This document shows positions 6,947 to 15,074 of a DNA stretch of 18,969 nucleotides, piece by piece. The stretch's first letter is position 1. Every line of letters begins with the position of its first letter. The position numbers and the translations under genes were made by a program. Under the pieces are notes generated by a model that saw nothing but the letters and a program-made list of their open reading frames with translations, made no database searches and had not been told where the DNA came from. The stretch is from Prolixibacteraceae bacterium. Its GTDB lineage: Bacteria > Bacteroidota > Bacteroidia > Bacteroidales > Prolixibacteraceae. The stretch is from positions 1 to 18,969 of the forward strand of contig DPRM01000061.1 in NCBI GenBank assembly GCA_003537645.1. The letters are read 5' to 3'.

Positions 6947-8521
6947 ATGAACACAACAAAAACCTTAACCATGCTGGGGCTTTGTTCTGCCGCTATTTTG
7001 CCGTCGTGTAAAGAGCAGGCTCCCAAACAAACCCGCCCGAACATTATTTACATCATGAGCGACGACCATGCTTATCAGGCAATCAGCGCTTACGGGCATG
7101 GGTTGAACAAAACCCCAAACATCGACCGCATTGCCAAAGAAGGAGCCATTTTTACCCGCGCCTGCGTGACCAATTCAATATGTGCGCCCAGCCGAGCGGT
7201 AATGCTAACCGGGAAACATAGTTTTGTAAATGGGAAAGTCGATAACCAGTTCCCGTTTAACTGGGATCAGGATAACTTCCCGAAACAGCTGCAAAAAGCC
7301 GGTTACCAAACTGCCATGATCGGAAAAATCCATTTGGATGGACTGCCGCAGGGCTTCGATTATTCGATGGTTTTGCCGGGACAAGGCCAATACTACAATC
7401 CTGATTTTCTGATTAATGGAGAAAAACAGCGCATTGAAGGATATTGCACTGAAATAACCACCGAGTATGCTTTGAAATGGCTGGGCGAAATGCGCGACAA
7501 AACCAAACCGTTCTGTTTGTTGTATCACCAAAAGGCGCCTCACCGCAACTGGTTGCCTGCGCCGAAATACGTTAATTTGTACGACGATACCACTTTTGTG
7601 CCACCGGCAACTTATTACGACGATTATGCCGGACGTGGCACAGCCGCCAAAACACAGGAGATGAAAGTGGACGGTCATGGAATTTGGGGGCACGATTTTA
7701 AACTGATTGTTGACCCGAAAGGCGATACCACCGAATTTGTGCATGACTTGAAACGGATGAACCCTGAACAGCGCGCGAACTGGATGGCTGCTTATGAAAG
7801 CGAAAATCAGGAATTCCTGAAAGCCAAACTGACAGGGAAAGCGCTGGCCGAATGGAAATACAACCGCTACATCAAAGATTATCTCCGCACCATCAAATCG
7901 GTTGACGATGGAGTAGGCGAGTTGCTCGATTACCTTGATAAAAATGGTCTGGCCGAAAATACCATTGTGATTTATACTTCCGATCAGGGGTTCTATCTGG
8001 GCGAGCATGGCTGGTTCGACAAACGGTTCATGTACGAAGAATCATTCCGTACGCCTTTGGTGATGCGCTATCCAAAAGAAATCAAACCGGGGACAAGCAT
8101 CAATAAACTGGTTCAGAACCTCGATTTTGCACCAACTTTCCTCGATTACGCCGGAGTTGAAATTCCAAAAGACATTCAGGGCGAATCGTTCCGGAAACTG
8201 GTTTCAGGAGAAACAGGTGAATGGCGCGATGCGGTTTATTACACTTACTACGAATACCCATCAGTTCACATGGTGAAACGGCATTACGGAATAGCCACCG
8301 AACGTTATAAACTAATGCACTTTTATTACGATGTGGACGAATGGGAAATGTACGATCTGGAAAAAGATCCGCAGGAAATGCGCAGTGTTTACAATGATCC
8401 GGATTATGCTGAAGTGCAAAAAATGATGCACGGGCGTTTATTCGAGCTCCGGACAAAATATGGAGATTCGGATGAATTGAATCAGAAGTTTATAGATCAG
8501 GCAACTAAGAAAAATCAGTGA
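6947..8521 (+). CDS. S1-family sulfatase, CAPSR-type, putative lipoprotein
   Basis: This is a 524-residue formylglycine sulfatase. The N-terminus (MNTTKTLTMLGLCSAAILPSC) ends in a lipobox-like Cys21, so it is probably a lipoprotein. Active-site residues are Asp39-Asp40 in SDDHAYQ, Cys79 in C-A-P-S-R83, Lys127/His129 in GKIHL, and the C-terminal segment SDQGFYLGEHGWFDKRFMYEES with the Asp-Gln pair and downstream Lys. The GEHGWFDKRFMYEES-type segment resembles N-acetylglucosamine-6-sulfatase and related S1_11-like enzymes; this substrate (6-sulfated GlcNAc of mucin or glycosaminoglycan) is a tentative inference. It is followed by a strong terminator, so the two sulfatases form a closed transcription unit without SusC/D or glycoside hydrolases. 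Confidence 0.93.
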   Translation: MNTTKTLTMLGLCSAAILPSCKEQAPKQTRPNIIYIMSDDHAYQAISAYGHGLNKTPNIDRIAKEGAIFTRACVTNSICAPSRAVMLTGKHSFVNGKVDNQFPFNWDQDNFPKQLQKAGYQTAMIGKIHLDGLPQGFDYSMVLPGQGQYYNPDFLINGEKQRIEGYCTEITTEYALKWLGEMRDKTKPFCLLYHQKAPHRNWLPAPKYVNLYDDTTFVPPATYYDDYAGRGTAAKTQEMKVDGHGIWGHDFKLIVDPKGDTTEFVHDLKRMNPEQRANWMAAYESENQEFLKAKLTGKALAEWKYNRYIKDYLRTIKSVDDGVGELLDYLDKNGLAENTIVIYTSDQGFYLGEHGWFDKRFMYEESFRTPLVMRYPKEIKPGTSINKLVQNLDFAPTFLDYAGVEIPKDIQGESFRKLVSGETGEWRDAVYYTYYEYPSVHMVKRHYGIATERYKLMHFYYDVDEWEMYDLEKDPQEMRSVYNDPDYAEVQKMMHGRLFELRTKYGDSDELNQKFIDQATKKNQ

Positions 8522-8528
8522 AAAATAC

Positions 8529-8570
8529 GAGGCCGTCCAAAATTAAGTTTTGAGACGGCCTCTTCTCTTT
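8529..8570 (+). terminator. Intrinsic terminator after the sulfatase pair
   Basis: A near-perfect hairpin pairs GAGGCCGTC (8529-8537) with GACGGCCTC (8554-8562), continued by CAAAA (8538-8542) with TTTTG (8548-8552) around a 5-nt loop and one bulged A. A pyrimidine, T-rich run follows. The outer arms resemble those of the serS terminator. Confidence 0.9.
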
Positions 8571-8579
8571 ATATCTTTT
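8549..8579 (+). promoter_or_regulatory. Candidate promoter for glgB overlapping the terminator
   Basis: TTTG at 8549-8552, inside the terminator stem, is spaced 19 nt from TATCTTTT at 8572-8579, a one-mismatch TAnnTTTG. A second similar element, TATCTTTA, follows at 8582. The predicted leader before the branching enzyme is about 20 nt. Confidence 0.45.
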
Positions 8580-8606
8580 CATATCTTTAAGCAAACTGAA
8601 ATTGAT

Positions 8607-10619
8607 ATGGAACTACCAACTTTTGTAAAAAACGATCAGTGGCTGGAGCCCTTTGCGCAGGAGATTATTTCACGTTTAGAGATTGCCAGAGAAAAGGAGC
8701 ATGAAATCCTTCAGAATACTAGTTTATCGGATTTTGCACAGGGACACAAATGGTACGGATTGCACCGTGAAAATAATCAGTGGGTAGTTCGCGACTGGGC
8801 GCCAAATGCTACCGAAATATATATCATTGGCGAATTCAATCATTGGCAGGAAACACCGGAATATGCCATGAACTCTGTTGGGAATGGCAACTGGGAATTG
8901 ATTCTTCAGGATAACAAAATGAACCACGGCGATTTGTTTGCTTTTTCGATGTTTTGGAATGGTGGTCACGGCAAACGCATTCCGGCATGGATAAACAGAG
9001 TGGTACAAAACGATGAAACAAAAATTTTTAATGCGCAGGTATGGGCTCCCGACAAATTATATAAATGGAAAAATGAAAGCTTTCGCAGGTCGAACGAAGC
9101 TCCGCTCATTTATGAGGCGCACATTGGGATGGCCGGCGAAAGTGAGCAAGTACATACTTATAATGAATTCAGGACTGAAATTTTACCACGGATACAAAAG
9201 GCTGGTTACAATACAATTCAGTTGATGGCTATTCCGGAGCATCCGTACTACGGAAGTTTTGGGTATCATGTCTCTGGATTTTTTGCACCGTCTTCGCGTT
9301 TTGGTACTCCGGAAGAATTGAAGCAACTGGTTGACGAGGCGCATGGCATGGGCATTTCATTAATTATTGACCTGGTACATTCACATGCGGTAAAAAATGA
9401 AGTAGAAGGATTGGGCAAATACGACGGAACCCGCTGGCAGTTTTTTCACGAGGGAGCAAGAGGCGAACATCCGGCATGGGATTCGTATTGTTTCAACTAC
9501 GGAAAGCCCGAAGTCATTCATTTTCTGCTTTCAAATATCCGTTACTGGCTCGAAGAATTCAAGTTCGACGGCTTCCGGTTCGATGGGGTGACCAGTATGT
9601 TGTATTTCGATCACGGACTGGGAAAAGCATTTACCTGTTACGACGATTATTTCAATGCCGGGCTCGATCAGGAAGCTTTTACCTATTTTATAATGGCCAA
9701 TCGCCTGATTCACGAGATTAACCCCAACGCCATTTCAGTTGCTGAAGAGATGAGCGGCTTACCCGGTTTGGCTACACCTCACGCTGATGGAGGCCTCGGT
9801 TTCGATTACCGGATGGCGATGGGAGTTCCCGATTTCTGGATAAAAGTAATTAAAGAAATACCCGACGAACAGTGGGATGTCGGCAACATTTTTCATGAAC
9901 TTACCTCGAAGCGTTTAGACGAAAAAGTTGTGAGTTATGCAGAATCGCACGATCAGGCTTTGGTGGGCGATAAAACCATTATTTTCAGGCTGATTGATAA
10001 GGAAATGTATTTCAGTATGCGCAAAGACCAGCCAAATCTTGCGGTTGAACGCGGGATGGCGCTGCATAAAATGATCAGACTGGCAACGCTTTCATGCGCA
10101 GGTGGCGCTTATCTTAATTTTATGGGCAACGAGTTTGGTCATCCTGAATGGATTGATTTTCCACGCGAGGGAAATAACTGGTCGTATGCTCATGCCCGCC
10201 GGTTATGGAGCCTTTTAGACAACAAGGAATTACGATACCATCAGCTGGCCGATTTTGACCGGGAGATGATTCTGTTTGCCAAAAAGTCAGGATTAATTGA
10301 AAGTCCGGAGGTAAACTGGTTATACGATCACAAAGGCAATGAAATACTTGTTTATTCCCGCGGGAAATATTTATTCGTGTTCAACTTTCATCCTTCTCAA
10401 TCGTTTGCTGATTACGGAATTCCGATGGATGCATCAAAATATAAAATTGTGCTGGATACTGATGACGAACGTTTTGGCGGACAAAACCGAATCGACCGGC
10501 AGATGACTTATTACACAATACCATTGACTGGCTTAACAAGCCAGCACTATTTGCGTTTGTATTTGCCTGCCCGTACCGGATTGGTTTTGGAGAAGCTGGA
10601 ATTCAAGAGAATACGCTAA
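8607..10619 (+). CDS. glgB: 1,4-alpha-glucan branching enzyme (GH13, eukaryote-like)
   Basis: Transfers alpha-1,4-glucan segments to 6-OH positions, creating alpha-1,6 branches in glycogen; cytoplasmic. It has 670 residues: an N-terminal CBM48-type segment (about 45-140: WAPNATEIYIIGEFNHW), a GH13 barrel and a C-terminal beta domain. Catalytic residues are nucleophile Asp326 in FRFDGV, acid/base Glu380 in SVAEEMSG and stabiliser Asp449 in AESHDQALVGDK, with His260-type first-region residues in DLVHSHAVKN. The AESHDQALVGDK and VAEEMSGLPG wording is closer to animal and plant branching enzymes than to E. coli GlgB, and the protein is shorter than the enterobacterial form. The ATG at 8607 is chosen because the longer frame would start inside the terminator stem. 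It is the first gene of the glucan cluster. Confidence 0.95.
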   Translation: MELPTFVKNDQWLEPFAQEIISRLEIAREKEHEILQNTSLSDFAQGHKWYGLHRENNQWVVRDWAPNATEIYIIGEFNHWQETPEYAMNSVGNGNWELILQDNKMNHGDLFAFSMFWNGGHGKRIPAWINRVVQNDETKIFNAQVWAPDKLYKWKNESFRRSNEAPLIYEAHIGMAGESEQVHTYNEFRTEILPRIQKAGYNTIQLMAIPEHPYYGSFGYHVSGFFAPSSRFGTPEELKQLVDEAHGMGISLIIDLVHSHAVKNEVEGLGKYDGTRWQFFHEGARGEHPAWDSYCFNYGKPEVIHFLLSNIRYWLEEFKFDGFRFDGVTSMLYFDHGLGKAFTCYDDYFNAGLDQEAFTYFIMANRLIHEINPNAISVAEEMSGLPGLATPHADGGLGFDYRMAMGVPDFWIKVIKEIPDEQWDVGNIFHELTSKRLDEKVVSYAESHDQALVGDKTIIFRLIDKEMYFSMRKDQPNLAVERGMALHKMIRLATLSCAGGAYLNFMGNEFGHPEWIDFPREGNNWSYAHARRLWSLLDNKELRYHQLADFDREMILFAKKSGLIESPEVNWLYDHKGNEILVYSRGKYLFVFNFHPSQSFADYGIPMDASKYKIVLDTDDERFGGQNRIDRQMTYYTIPLTGLTSQHYLRLYLPARTGLVLEKLEFKRIR

Positions 10620-10634
10620 TACTATCAGTTCCGA

Positions 10635-10678
10635 ATGGTTAAATAGTTATTTGTAAATGGTCAAATTGTAAATTGTTT
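10635..10678 (+). repeat. Degenerate 22-bp AT-rich direct repeat before the GSCFA gene
   Basis: Two copies begin ATGGTTAAAT (10635) and ATGGTCAAAT (10657), 22 nt apart, and both continue into TTTGTAA- or TTGTAAAT-like sequence. Such AT-rich tracts recur in Bacteroidetes intergenic DNA. No terminator is visible between glgB and the next gene, so readthrough is likely. Confidence 0.4.
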
Positions 10679-10680
10679 CA

Positions 10681-11703
10681 ATGTCATTTTTTACTGAAAT
10701 AAAAATTCCGGAGTTTCCCTGGAAAATGGATTACTCAAAAAGCATGATGTTCATGGGGTCATGTTTCTCCGAAAATATCGGGCTGAAATTGCAAGACCTA
10801 AAGTTTAATGTTGACATGAATCCATTTGGAATCATATACAATCCGGTGTCGATTGCCAATAGCTTGAAAATTTTACTTGAAAAACGAATTTTTACTGAAG
10901 TTGATCTTTTCCAGGATCATGGCCTTTGGAACAGTTTTTCTCATCACAGCCGTTTTTCGGATACGGATCGCGAGGCAGCGCTTGAGAAGATGAACACCCG
11001 GATTGAACTTTCAAGTGATTTTTTGCAGAAGGCAGATTTCTTAATTATCACTTTCGGTACTTCGTGGGTTTATGAATTAAAAAAAAGCGGACAGGTAGTA
11101 TCAAATTGTCATAAGGTGCTTTCTTCAGAATTTAAGCGTTTTCGGCTCGGGGTATATGAAATTACAGAGGCTTATCACGAATTGTTAGAGCAACTTTGGA
11201 TATTTAACCCAAATTTAAAGGTGGTGTTTACGGTAAGTCCGATAAGGCACTGGAAAGATGGCGCAGTCGAAAATCAGGTCAGCAAAGCTACTTTATTGCT
11301 TGCAATCGATCGTTTGTTAAATGGATTTGGCAACTCCAATTGTGGCTACTTTCCTTCGTATGAAATTATGATGGACGAACTGCGCGATTACCGTTTCTAT
11401 GCAGAGGATATGGTGCATTTAAGTCCTGTTGCAATTGACCATATTTTTGATCATTTCGGCAAAGTTTTAATGTCATCCGACAGCTTAAAACTGGCAAAGG
11501 AAGTTATTAAAATAAGAAAGGCTGTTCTGCACCGTCCTGCTAATTCAGCTTCAATTGAATTTGAGCGATTTCTGTTATATAACCTAGAGGAAATTAATAA
11601 ATTAACAATTAATTTTCCATATCTTAATTTTGAAAACGAGAAAAAGTATCTGGAACAGGAGTTAATTGGTTTTCAACGATCAAGCAAAAATTACGAAGCA
11701 TAA
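10681..11703 (+). CDS. GSCFA-domain protein
   Basis: This 340-residue protein is likely cytoplasmic, with no signal peptide or membrane segment. Near the N-terminus FMGSCFSENIG (24-34) matches the motif that names the GSCFA family. Further conserved-looking stretches are TFGTSWVY (123-130), NCHKV (141-145), VSPIRHWKDG (184-193) and EDMVHLS (241-247). The last resembles the Asp-x-x-His block of SGNH/GDSL hydrolases, and GSCFA is thought to be related to that fold, so a hydrolase or acyl-esterase role is possible but unproven; no member's substrate is known to me. It lies between the branching and debranching enzymes on the same strand, which hints at a link with glucan metabolism. Confidence 0.88.
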   Translation: MSFFTEIKIPEFPWKMDYSKSMMFMGSCFSENIGLKLQDLKFNVDMNPFGIIYNPVSIANSLKILLEKRIFTEVDLFQDHGLWNSFSHHSRFSDTDREAALEKMNTRIELSSDFLQKADFLIITFGTSWVYELKKSGQVVSNCHKVLSSEFKRFRLGVYEITEAYHELLEQLWIFNPNLKVVFTVSPIRHWKDGAVENQVSKATLLLAIDRLLNGFGNSNCGYFPSYEIMMDELRDYRFYAEDMVHLSPVAIDHIFDHFGKVLMSSDSLKLAKEVIKIRKAVLHRPANSASIEFERFLLYNLEEINKLTINFPYLNFENEKKYLEQELIGFQRSSKNYEA

Positions 11704-11760
11704 AAAGGCTATTTTTGCATTGTATTATATACTGAAAACATTAGACACTGCCTTTTTCAG
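11702..11760 (+). promoter_or_regulatory. Intergenic region with -7 element and competing hairpins
   Basis: TATTTTTG (11710-11717) exactly matches TAnnTTTG and could start the debranching-enzyme operon with a leader of about 73 nt; no -33 TTTG is seen. An 8-bp perfect inverted repeat (AAAAAGGC at 11702-11709, GCCTTTTT at 11750-11757) spans the promoter. A second stem, CTGAAAA (11732-11738) with TTTTCAG (11754-11760), shares its right arm, so the two cannot form together. The first could act as a weak terminator for readthrough transcripts from the GSCFA gene, since only those contain its left arm. Confidence 0.4.
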
Positions 11761-11796
11761 AAATATACGGATTAAAGACCCCAAAAGCCTGGAATT

Positions 11797-13743
11797 ATGA
11801 GTTATCTTAAATTTGATAAAAATCAGTTGGTTAATCTGGAATATTCACTTCAGCGGGAGATAATCCGCTCGAATCGTGCGGGTTCCTATATCAGTACAAC
11901 CCTTTCCGGATGTAATACACGTAAATACCACGGGTTGCTGGTTTGCCCGCTCGATGAACTGGATGGAGGAAAGCATGTTTTGTTATCGTCGCTCGACGAA
12001 ACCGTGGTTCAGCACGGATCAGCCTTTAATCTGGGTATCCATAAATATGACGGGGATCATTACGAGCCGAAAGGTCACAAATATATTCGCGATTTCGATA
12101 TCGAAGTTATTCCCCGTACAACTTTCAGGGTTGGCGGAGTTGTGCTGACCAAAGAACGCGTTTTGGTTGAAAAAGAGCAGCAAATGCTTATCAAATATAC
12201 ACTCGAAGATGCCCATTCTCCAACAGTTTTGAGGTTCAGACCTTTTTTGGCTTTTAGAAATGTTCACGATCTAAGTAAAGCCAATTTGTATGCTAATACC
12301 CGTTATACCGAGATTGGGAACGGAATAAAAATAAAACTTTACGATGGATATCCGTTTTTGCACATGCAATTTTCAAAAGAGGTTGAGTTTATACCGGCTC
12401 CGCTTTGGCATAATGGAATTGAATATCCCAAAGAACAAAATCGCGGATACGACTACAAAGAAGATCTTTTTGTACCTGGATATTTTGAACTTCCAATAAA
12501 GAAAGGGGAAACTATTATTTTTTCAGCTTCGACATCCGAAGCCACAACAGGCTCATTAAAGCAGAAATTTACCCGCGAGCTAAGTAAACGAAAACATCGT
12601 GACACCTTAATTGGCAGTCTGACCAATTCGGCCCAACAATTTTTTGTCAGGAAAAATAATCATACCGATTTAATTGCCGGATTCCCGTGGTACGGAGCAA
12701 TTGAAAGACAGACATTTATCTCACTGCCCGGCCTGACACTTGATTTGGACGATCAGGAAACATGCGAATTGGTTTTAAATACTCAACTAGGTTACCTGAA
12801 AAATGGATTATTCCCGAAATTTCCGGGAAATCCGGGAACATTCTATGATTCGATTGATGCACCACTTTGGTTTTTCTGGTCGGTACAACAATATTACCGC
12901 CATATTAAAAACTCCGGAAAAATATGGGAAAAATATGGCCCGCACATGAAATCTATTCTCTCGGCATATAAAAACGGAACCGATTTCAATATCAAGATGC
13001 AGGAGAATGGATTGATTTACGGAAAAGTTGAGAATGTGGCATTAACATGGATGGATTCTTACATTAACGGAAAACCAGTTGTTCAAAGAGGTGGAATGCC
13101 TGTTGAGGTGAATGCGCTATGGTACAATGCGATAAGTCTGGCTCTCGAATTGGCTGAGGCCGAAGAGGATAAGGCTTTTATGGATGAATGGAAAGATTTA
13201 CCCGCATTGGTTGCCAAATCATTTGTTGATTTATACTGGAGTGAAAGCCGTCAATATCTTGCTGATTGTATCGATGGAGATGTGAAAAACTGGTCAATCA
13301 GACCCAATATGCTGATTGCAGCCGCACTGGAGTTTACACCGCTCGATCGTGAAAAGCAAAAAGCAATTTTGAGTACAGTGAAGCGGGAATTGCTTACCCC
13401 ACGTGGGTTGAGAACTCTTTCTCCACGCGATGCGAACTATCAGGGAATGTGCCAGGGTAATATACAGGAACGTGAATTAACCATTCATCAGGGGATCGTT
13501 TGGCCTTGGTTTATCTCGTTCTTTGTTGAAAGTTACATACGAATACATAAACGCGGCGGCTTACCGTTCGTAAAGAAAATAATTGAAGGCTTTGAGGAGG
13601 AAATGACCGAACATTGTGTTGGGACCATTTCTGAAATGTATAACGGAAATCCACCACACAGGGGAAAAGGAGCAATTTCGCAGGCATGGAGTGTGGCAGC
13701 GCTGATACGTGCATATAAATTACTTGAGAATTGTGAAGAATAA
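11797..13743 (+). CDS. Glycogen debranching enzyme-like protein (amylo-alpha-1,6-glucosidase family, GH133-like)
   Basis: Expected to hydrolyse alpha-1,6-linked glucose at glycogen branch points in the cytoplasm. It has 648 residues. The N-terminal beta-rich domain (about 15-260) begins with the family motif NRAGSYISTTLSGCNTRKYH (26-45). The C-terminal alpha/alpha-barrel domain (about 290-640) has AGFPWYG (294-300), ISLPGLTL (308-315), TIHQGIVWPW, and ISEMYNGNPPH (611-621) followed by SQAWSVA. In the family the 294-315 segment normally reads WGRDT or similar, with an Asp regarded as catalytic; here it reads AIERQT, placing Gln305 where Asp is expected. Family membership is firm, but catalytic competence is uncertain. 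It is the first gene of a tight operon with the GT4 gene 20 nt downstream. Confidence 0.9.
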   Translation: MSYLKFDKNQLVNLEYSLQREIIRSNRAGSYISTTLSGCNTRKYHGLLVCPLDELDGGKHVLLSSLDETVVQHGSAFNLGIHKYDGDHYEPKGHKYIRDFDIEVIPRTTFRVGGVVLTKERVLVEKEQQMLIKYTLEDAHSPTVLRFRPFLAFRNVHDLSKANLYANTRYTEIGNGIKIKLYDGYPFLHMQFSKEVEFIPAPLWHNGIEYPKEQNRGYDYKEDLFVPGYFELPIKKGETIIFSASTSEATTGSLKQKFTRELSKRKHRDTLIGSLTNSAQQFFVRKNNHTDLIAGFPWYGAIERQTFISLPGLTLDLDDQETCELVLNTQLGYLKNGLFPKFPGNPGTFYDSIDAPLWFFWSVQQYYRHIKNSGKIWEKYGPHMKSILSAYKNGTDFNIKMQENGLIYGKVENVALTWMDSYINGKPVVQRGGMPVEVNALWYNAISLALELAEAEEDKAFMDEWKDLPALVAKSFVDLYWSESRQYLADCIDGDVKNWSIRPNMLIAAALEFTPLDREKQKAILSTVKRELLTPRGLRTLSPRDANYQGMCQGNIQERELTIHQGIVWPWFISFFVESYIRIHKRGGLPFVKKIIEGFEEEMTEHCVGTISEMYNGNPPHRGKGAISQAWSVAALIRAYKLLENCEE

Positions 13744-13763
13744 ATCAACTTTAACTTGAACCT

Positions 13764-15056
13764 ATGAAGGTATTAATGTTTGGATGGGAATTTCCCCCTC
13801 ACATTTCGGGAGGACTTGGAACTGCATGTTACGGACTAACAAAGGGTTTGGCCGAATTTGATGATGTGAACGTAATTTTTGTTGTTCCCAAAGCTTATGG
13901 AGACGAAGATCAGTCGAGCATGACGCTGCTTGGGGCCAATGAAGTTCCTGTTTCACACAAAGAAATTCAATTCAGCAACCTTCAATCAAAAATTGATTAT
14001 TACGAAGTTGAATCCGGTATGATTCCTTATGTCGATCCTGAAGAATTCTGGAAACTAACCACAAAAACAGTTTCAGAAAATACAAGGTATGTCGAGACAA
14101 ACTCTGAAGGGAAAATCGATTTCTCGGGAAGATATGATCAAAACCTGCTTCAGGAAATTTATAAATATTCGATTGTTGCCGAAGTAATTGCCCGCGAAAA
14201 TGAGTTCGACGTAATTCATGCTCACGACTGGCTGGCCTATCCGGCCGGCATTGCTGCCAAACGGGTATCGGGCAAGCCATTGGTAATTCACGTTCACGCT
14301 ACCGATTTCGACCGTAGCGGCGGAAGTGTGAACCCACAGGTTTATGCGATGGAAAAGGAAGGAATGGATGCCGCCGACAAAATAATTGCGGTTAGCAACC
14401 TGACACGAAATATAGTCATCGAAAAATACAATATCGACCCTAAAAAAGTTACGACTGTTTACAACGCGGTAGAACCTTTGTCGCACGAAGAAAAAATTAA
14501 GCTGAAAAAGGGAGTTGACGAGAAAATTGTCACGTTTTTGGGTCGAATTACCATGCAAAAAGGACCGGAATATTTTGTTGAGGCTGCCAACCTGGTTCTG
14601 AAAAAGATGAGCAATGTACGCTTTGTAATGGCCGGAAGTGGCGATATGTTGAATGCGATGGTAAAACGAGCCGCCGAACTGAAAATTTCGGATCGCTTCC
14701 ATTTTACCGGTTTCCTGAAAGGCGACGATGTGTTCGATATGTTCCGCATGAGCGATGTTTTTGTGATGCCATCGGTTTCCGAACCGTTTGGAATTGTTCC
14801 GCTTGAAGCCATGCAATCGAATGTTCCGGTAATTATCTCGCACCAGTCGGGCGTTTCAGAAATATTAAAATACGCTATAAAAATTGACTATTGGGATACT
14901 TATGCTATGGCCGATGCAATATACGGCTTGATAAATTATCCGGCGCTTCACACCATGTTTAAAGAGCATGGAAAGGCTGAAGTTGACAGTCTTCTGTGGA
15001 AAAACTCCGCCAAAGAAGTTAGAGATATTTATCTTGAAGCGATTGAAGAAGTATAA
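13764..15056 (+). CDS. GT4-type glycosyltransferase, glycogen synthase-like
   Basis: This 430-residue, GT-B fold cytoplasmic enzyme probably elongates alpha-1,4-glucan from a nucleotide-glucose donor. The N-terminal domain opens with MFGWEFPPHISGGLG (5-19), the glycine loop typical of starch/glycogen synthase-like enzymes, followed by HAHDWLAYPAGIAAK (152-166). The C-terminal Rossmann domain has GRITMQKGPEY with Arg261 and Lys266 for donor phosphates, and the E-x7-E motif Glu340/Glu348 in SEPFGIVPLEAM. It is nearer GT4 than the longer GT5 GlgA, so the donor (ADP- or UDP-glucose) cannot be told from sequence. It sits 20 nt after the debranching gene and 18 nt before the GH57 gene, a compact operon that supports a role in glycogen synthesis. 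Confidence 0.87.
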   Translation: MKVLMFGWEFPPHISGGLGTACYGLTKGLAEFDDVNVIFVVPKAYGDEDQSSMTLLGANEVPVSHKEIQFSNLQSKIDYYEVESGMIPYVDPEEFWKLTTKTVSENTRYVETNSEGKIDFSGRYDQNLLQEIYKYSIVAEVIARENEFDVIHAHDWLAYPAGIAAKRVSGKPLVIHVHATDFDRSGGSVNPQVYAMEKEGMDAADKIIAVSNLTRNIVIEKYNIDPKKVTTVYNAVEPLSHEEKIKLKKGVDEKIVTFLGRITMQKGPEYFVEAANLVLKKMSNVRFVMAGSGDMLNAMVKRAAELKISDRFHFTGFLKGDDVFDMFRMSDVFVMPSVSEPFGIVPLEAMQSNVPVIISHQSGVSEILKYAIKIDYWDTYAMADAIYGLINYPALHTMFKEHGKAEVDSLLWKNSAKEVRDIYLEAIEEV

Positions 15057-15074
15057 CTAGAAAAAACCATTGAT

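Noticed and set aside
7205..8008. 267-codon open frame on the minus strand opposite the second sulfatase.
   Set aside because: It lies entirely antisense to a clear sulfatase, has no recognisable domain and reads as a codon-bias shadow.
5346..8521. Sulfatase pair as part of a full polysaccharide utilisation locus.
   Set aside because: No SusC/SusD, glycoside hydrolase or regulator is present on either side within the window.
14073..14843. 256-codon open frame on the minus strand opposite the glycosyltransferase.
   Set aside because: Antisense shadow of a well-conserved enzyme, with no family-like motif or start signal.
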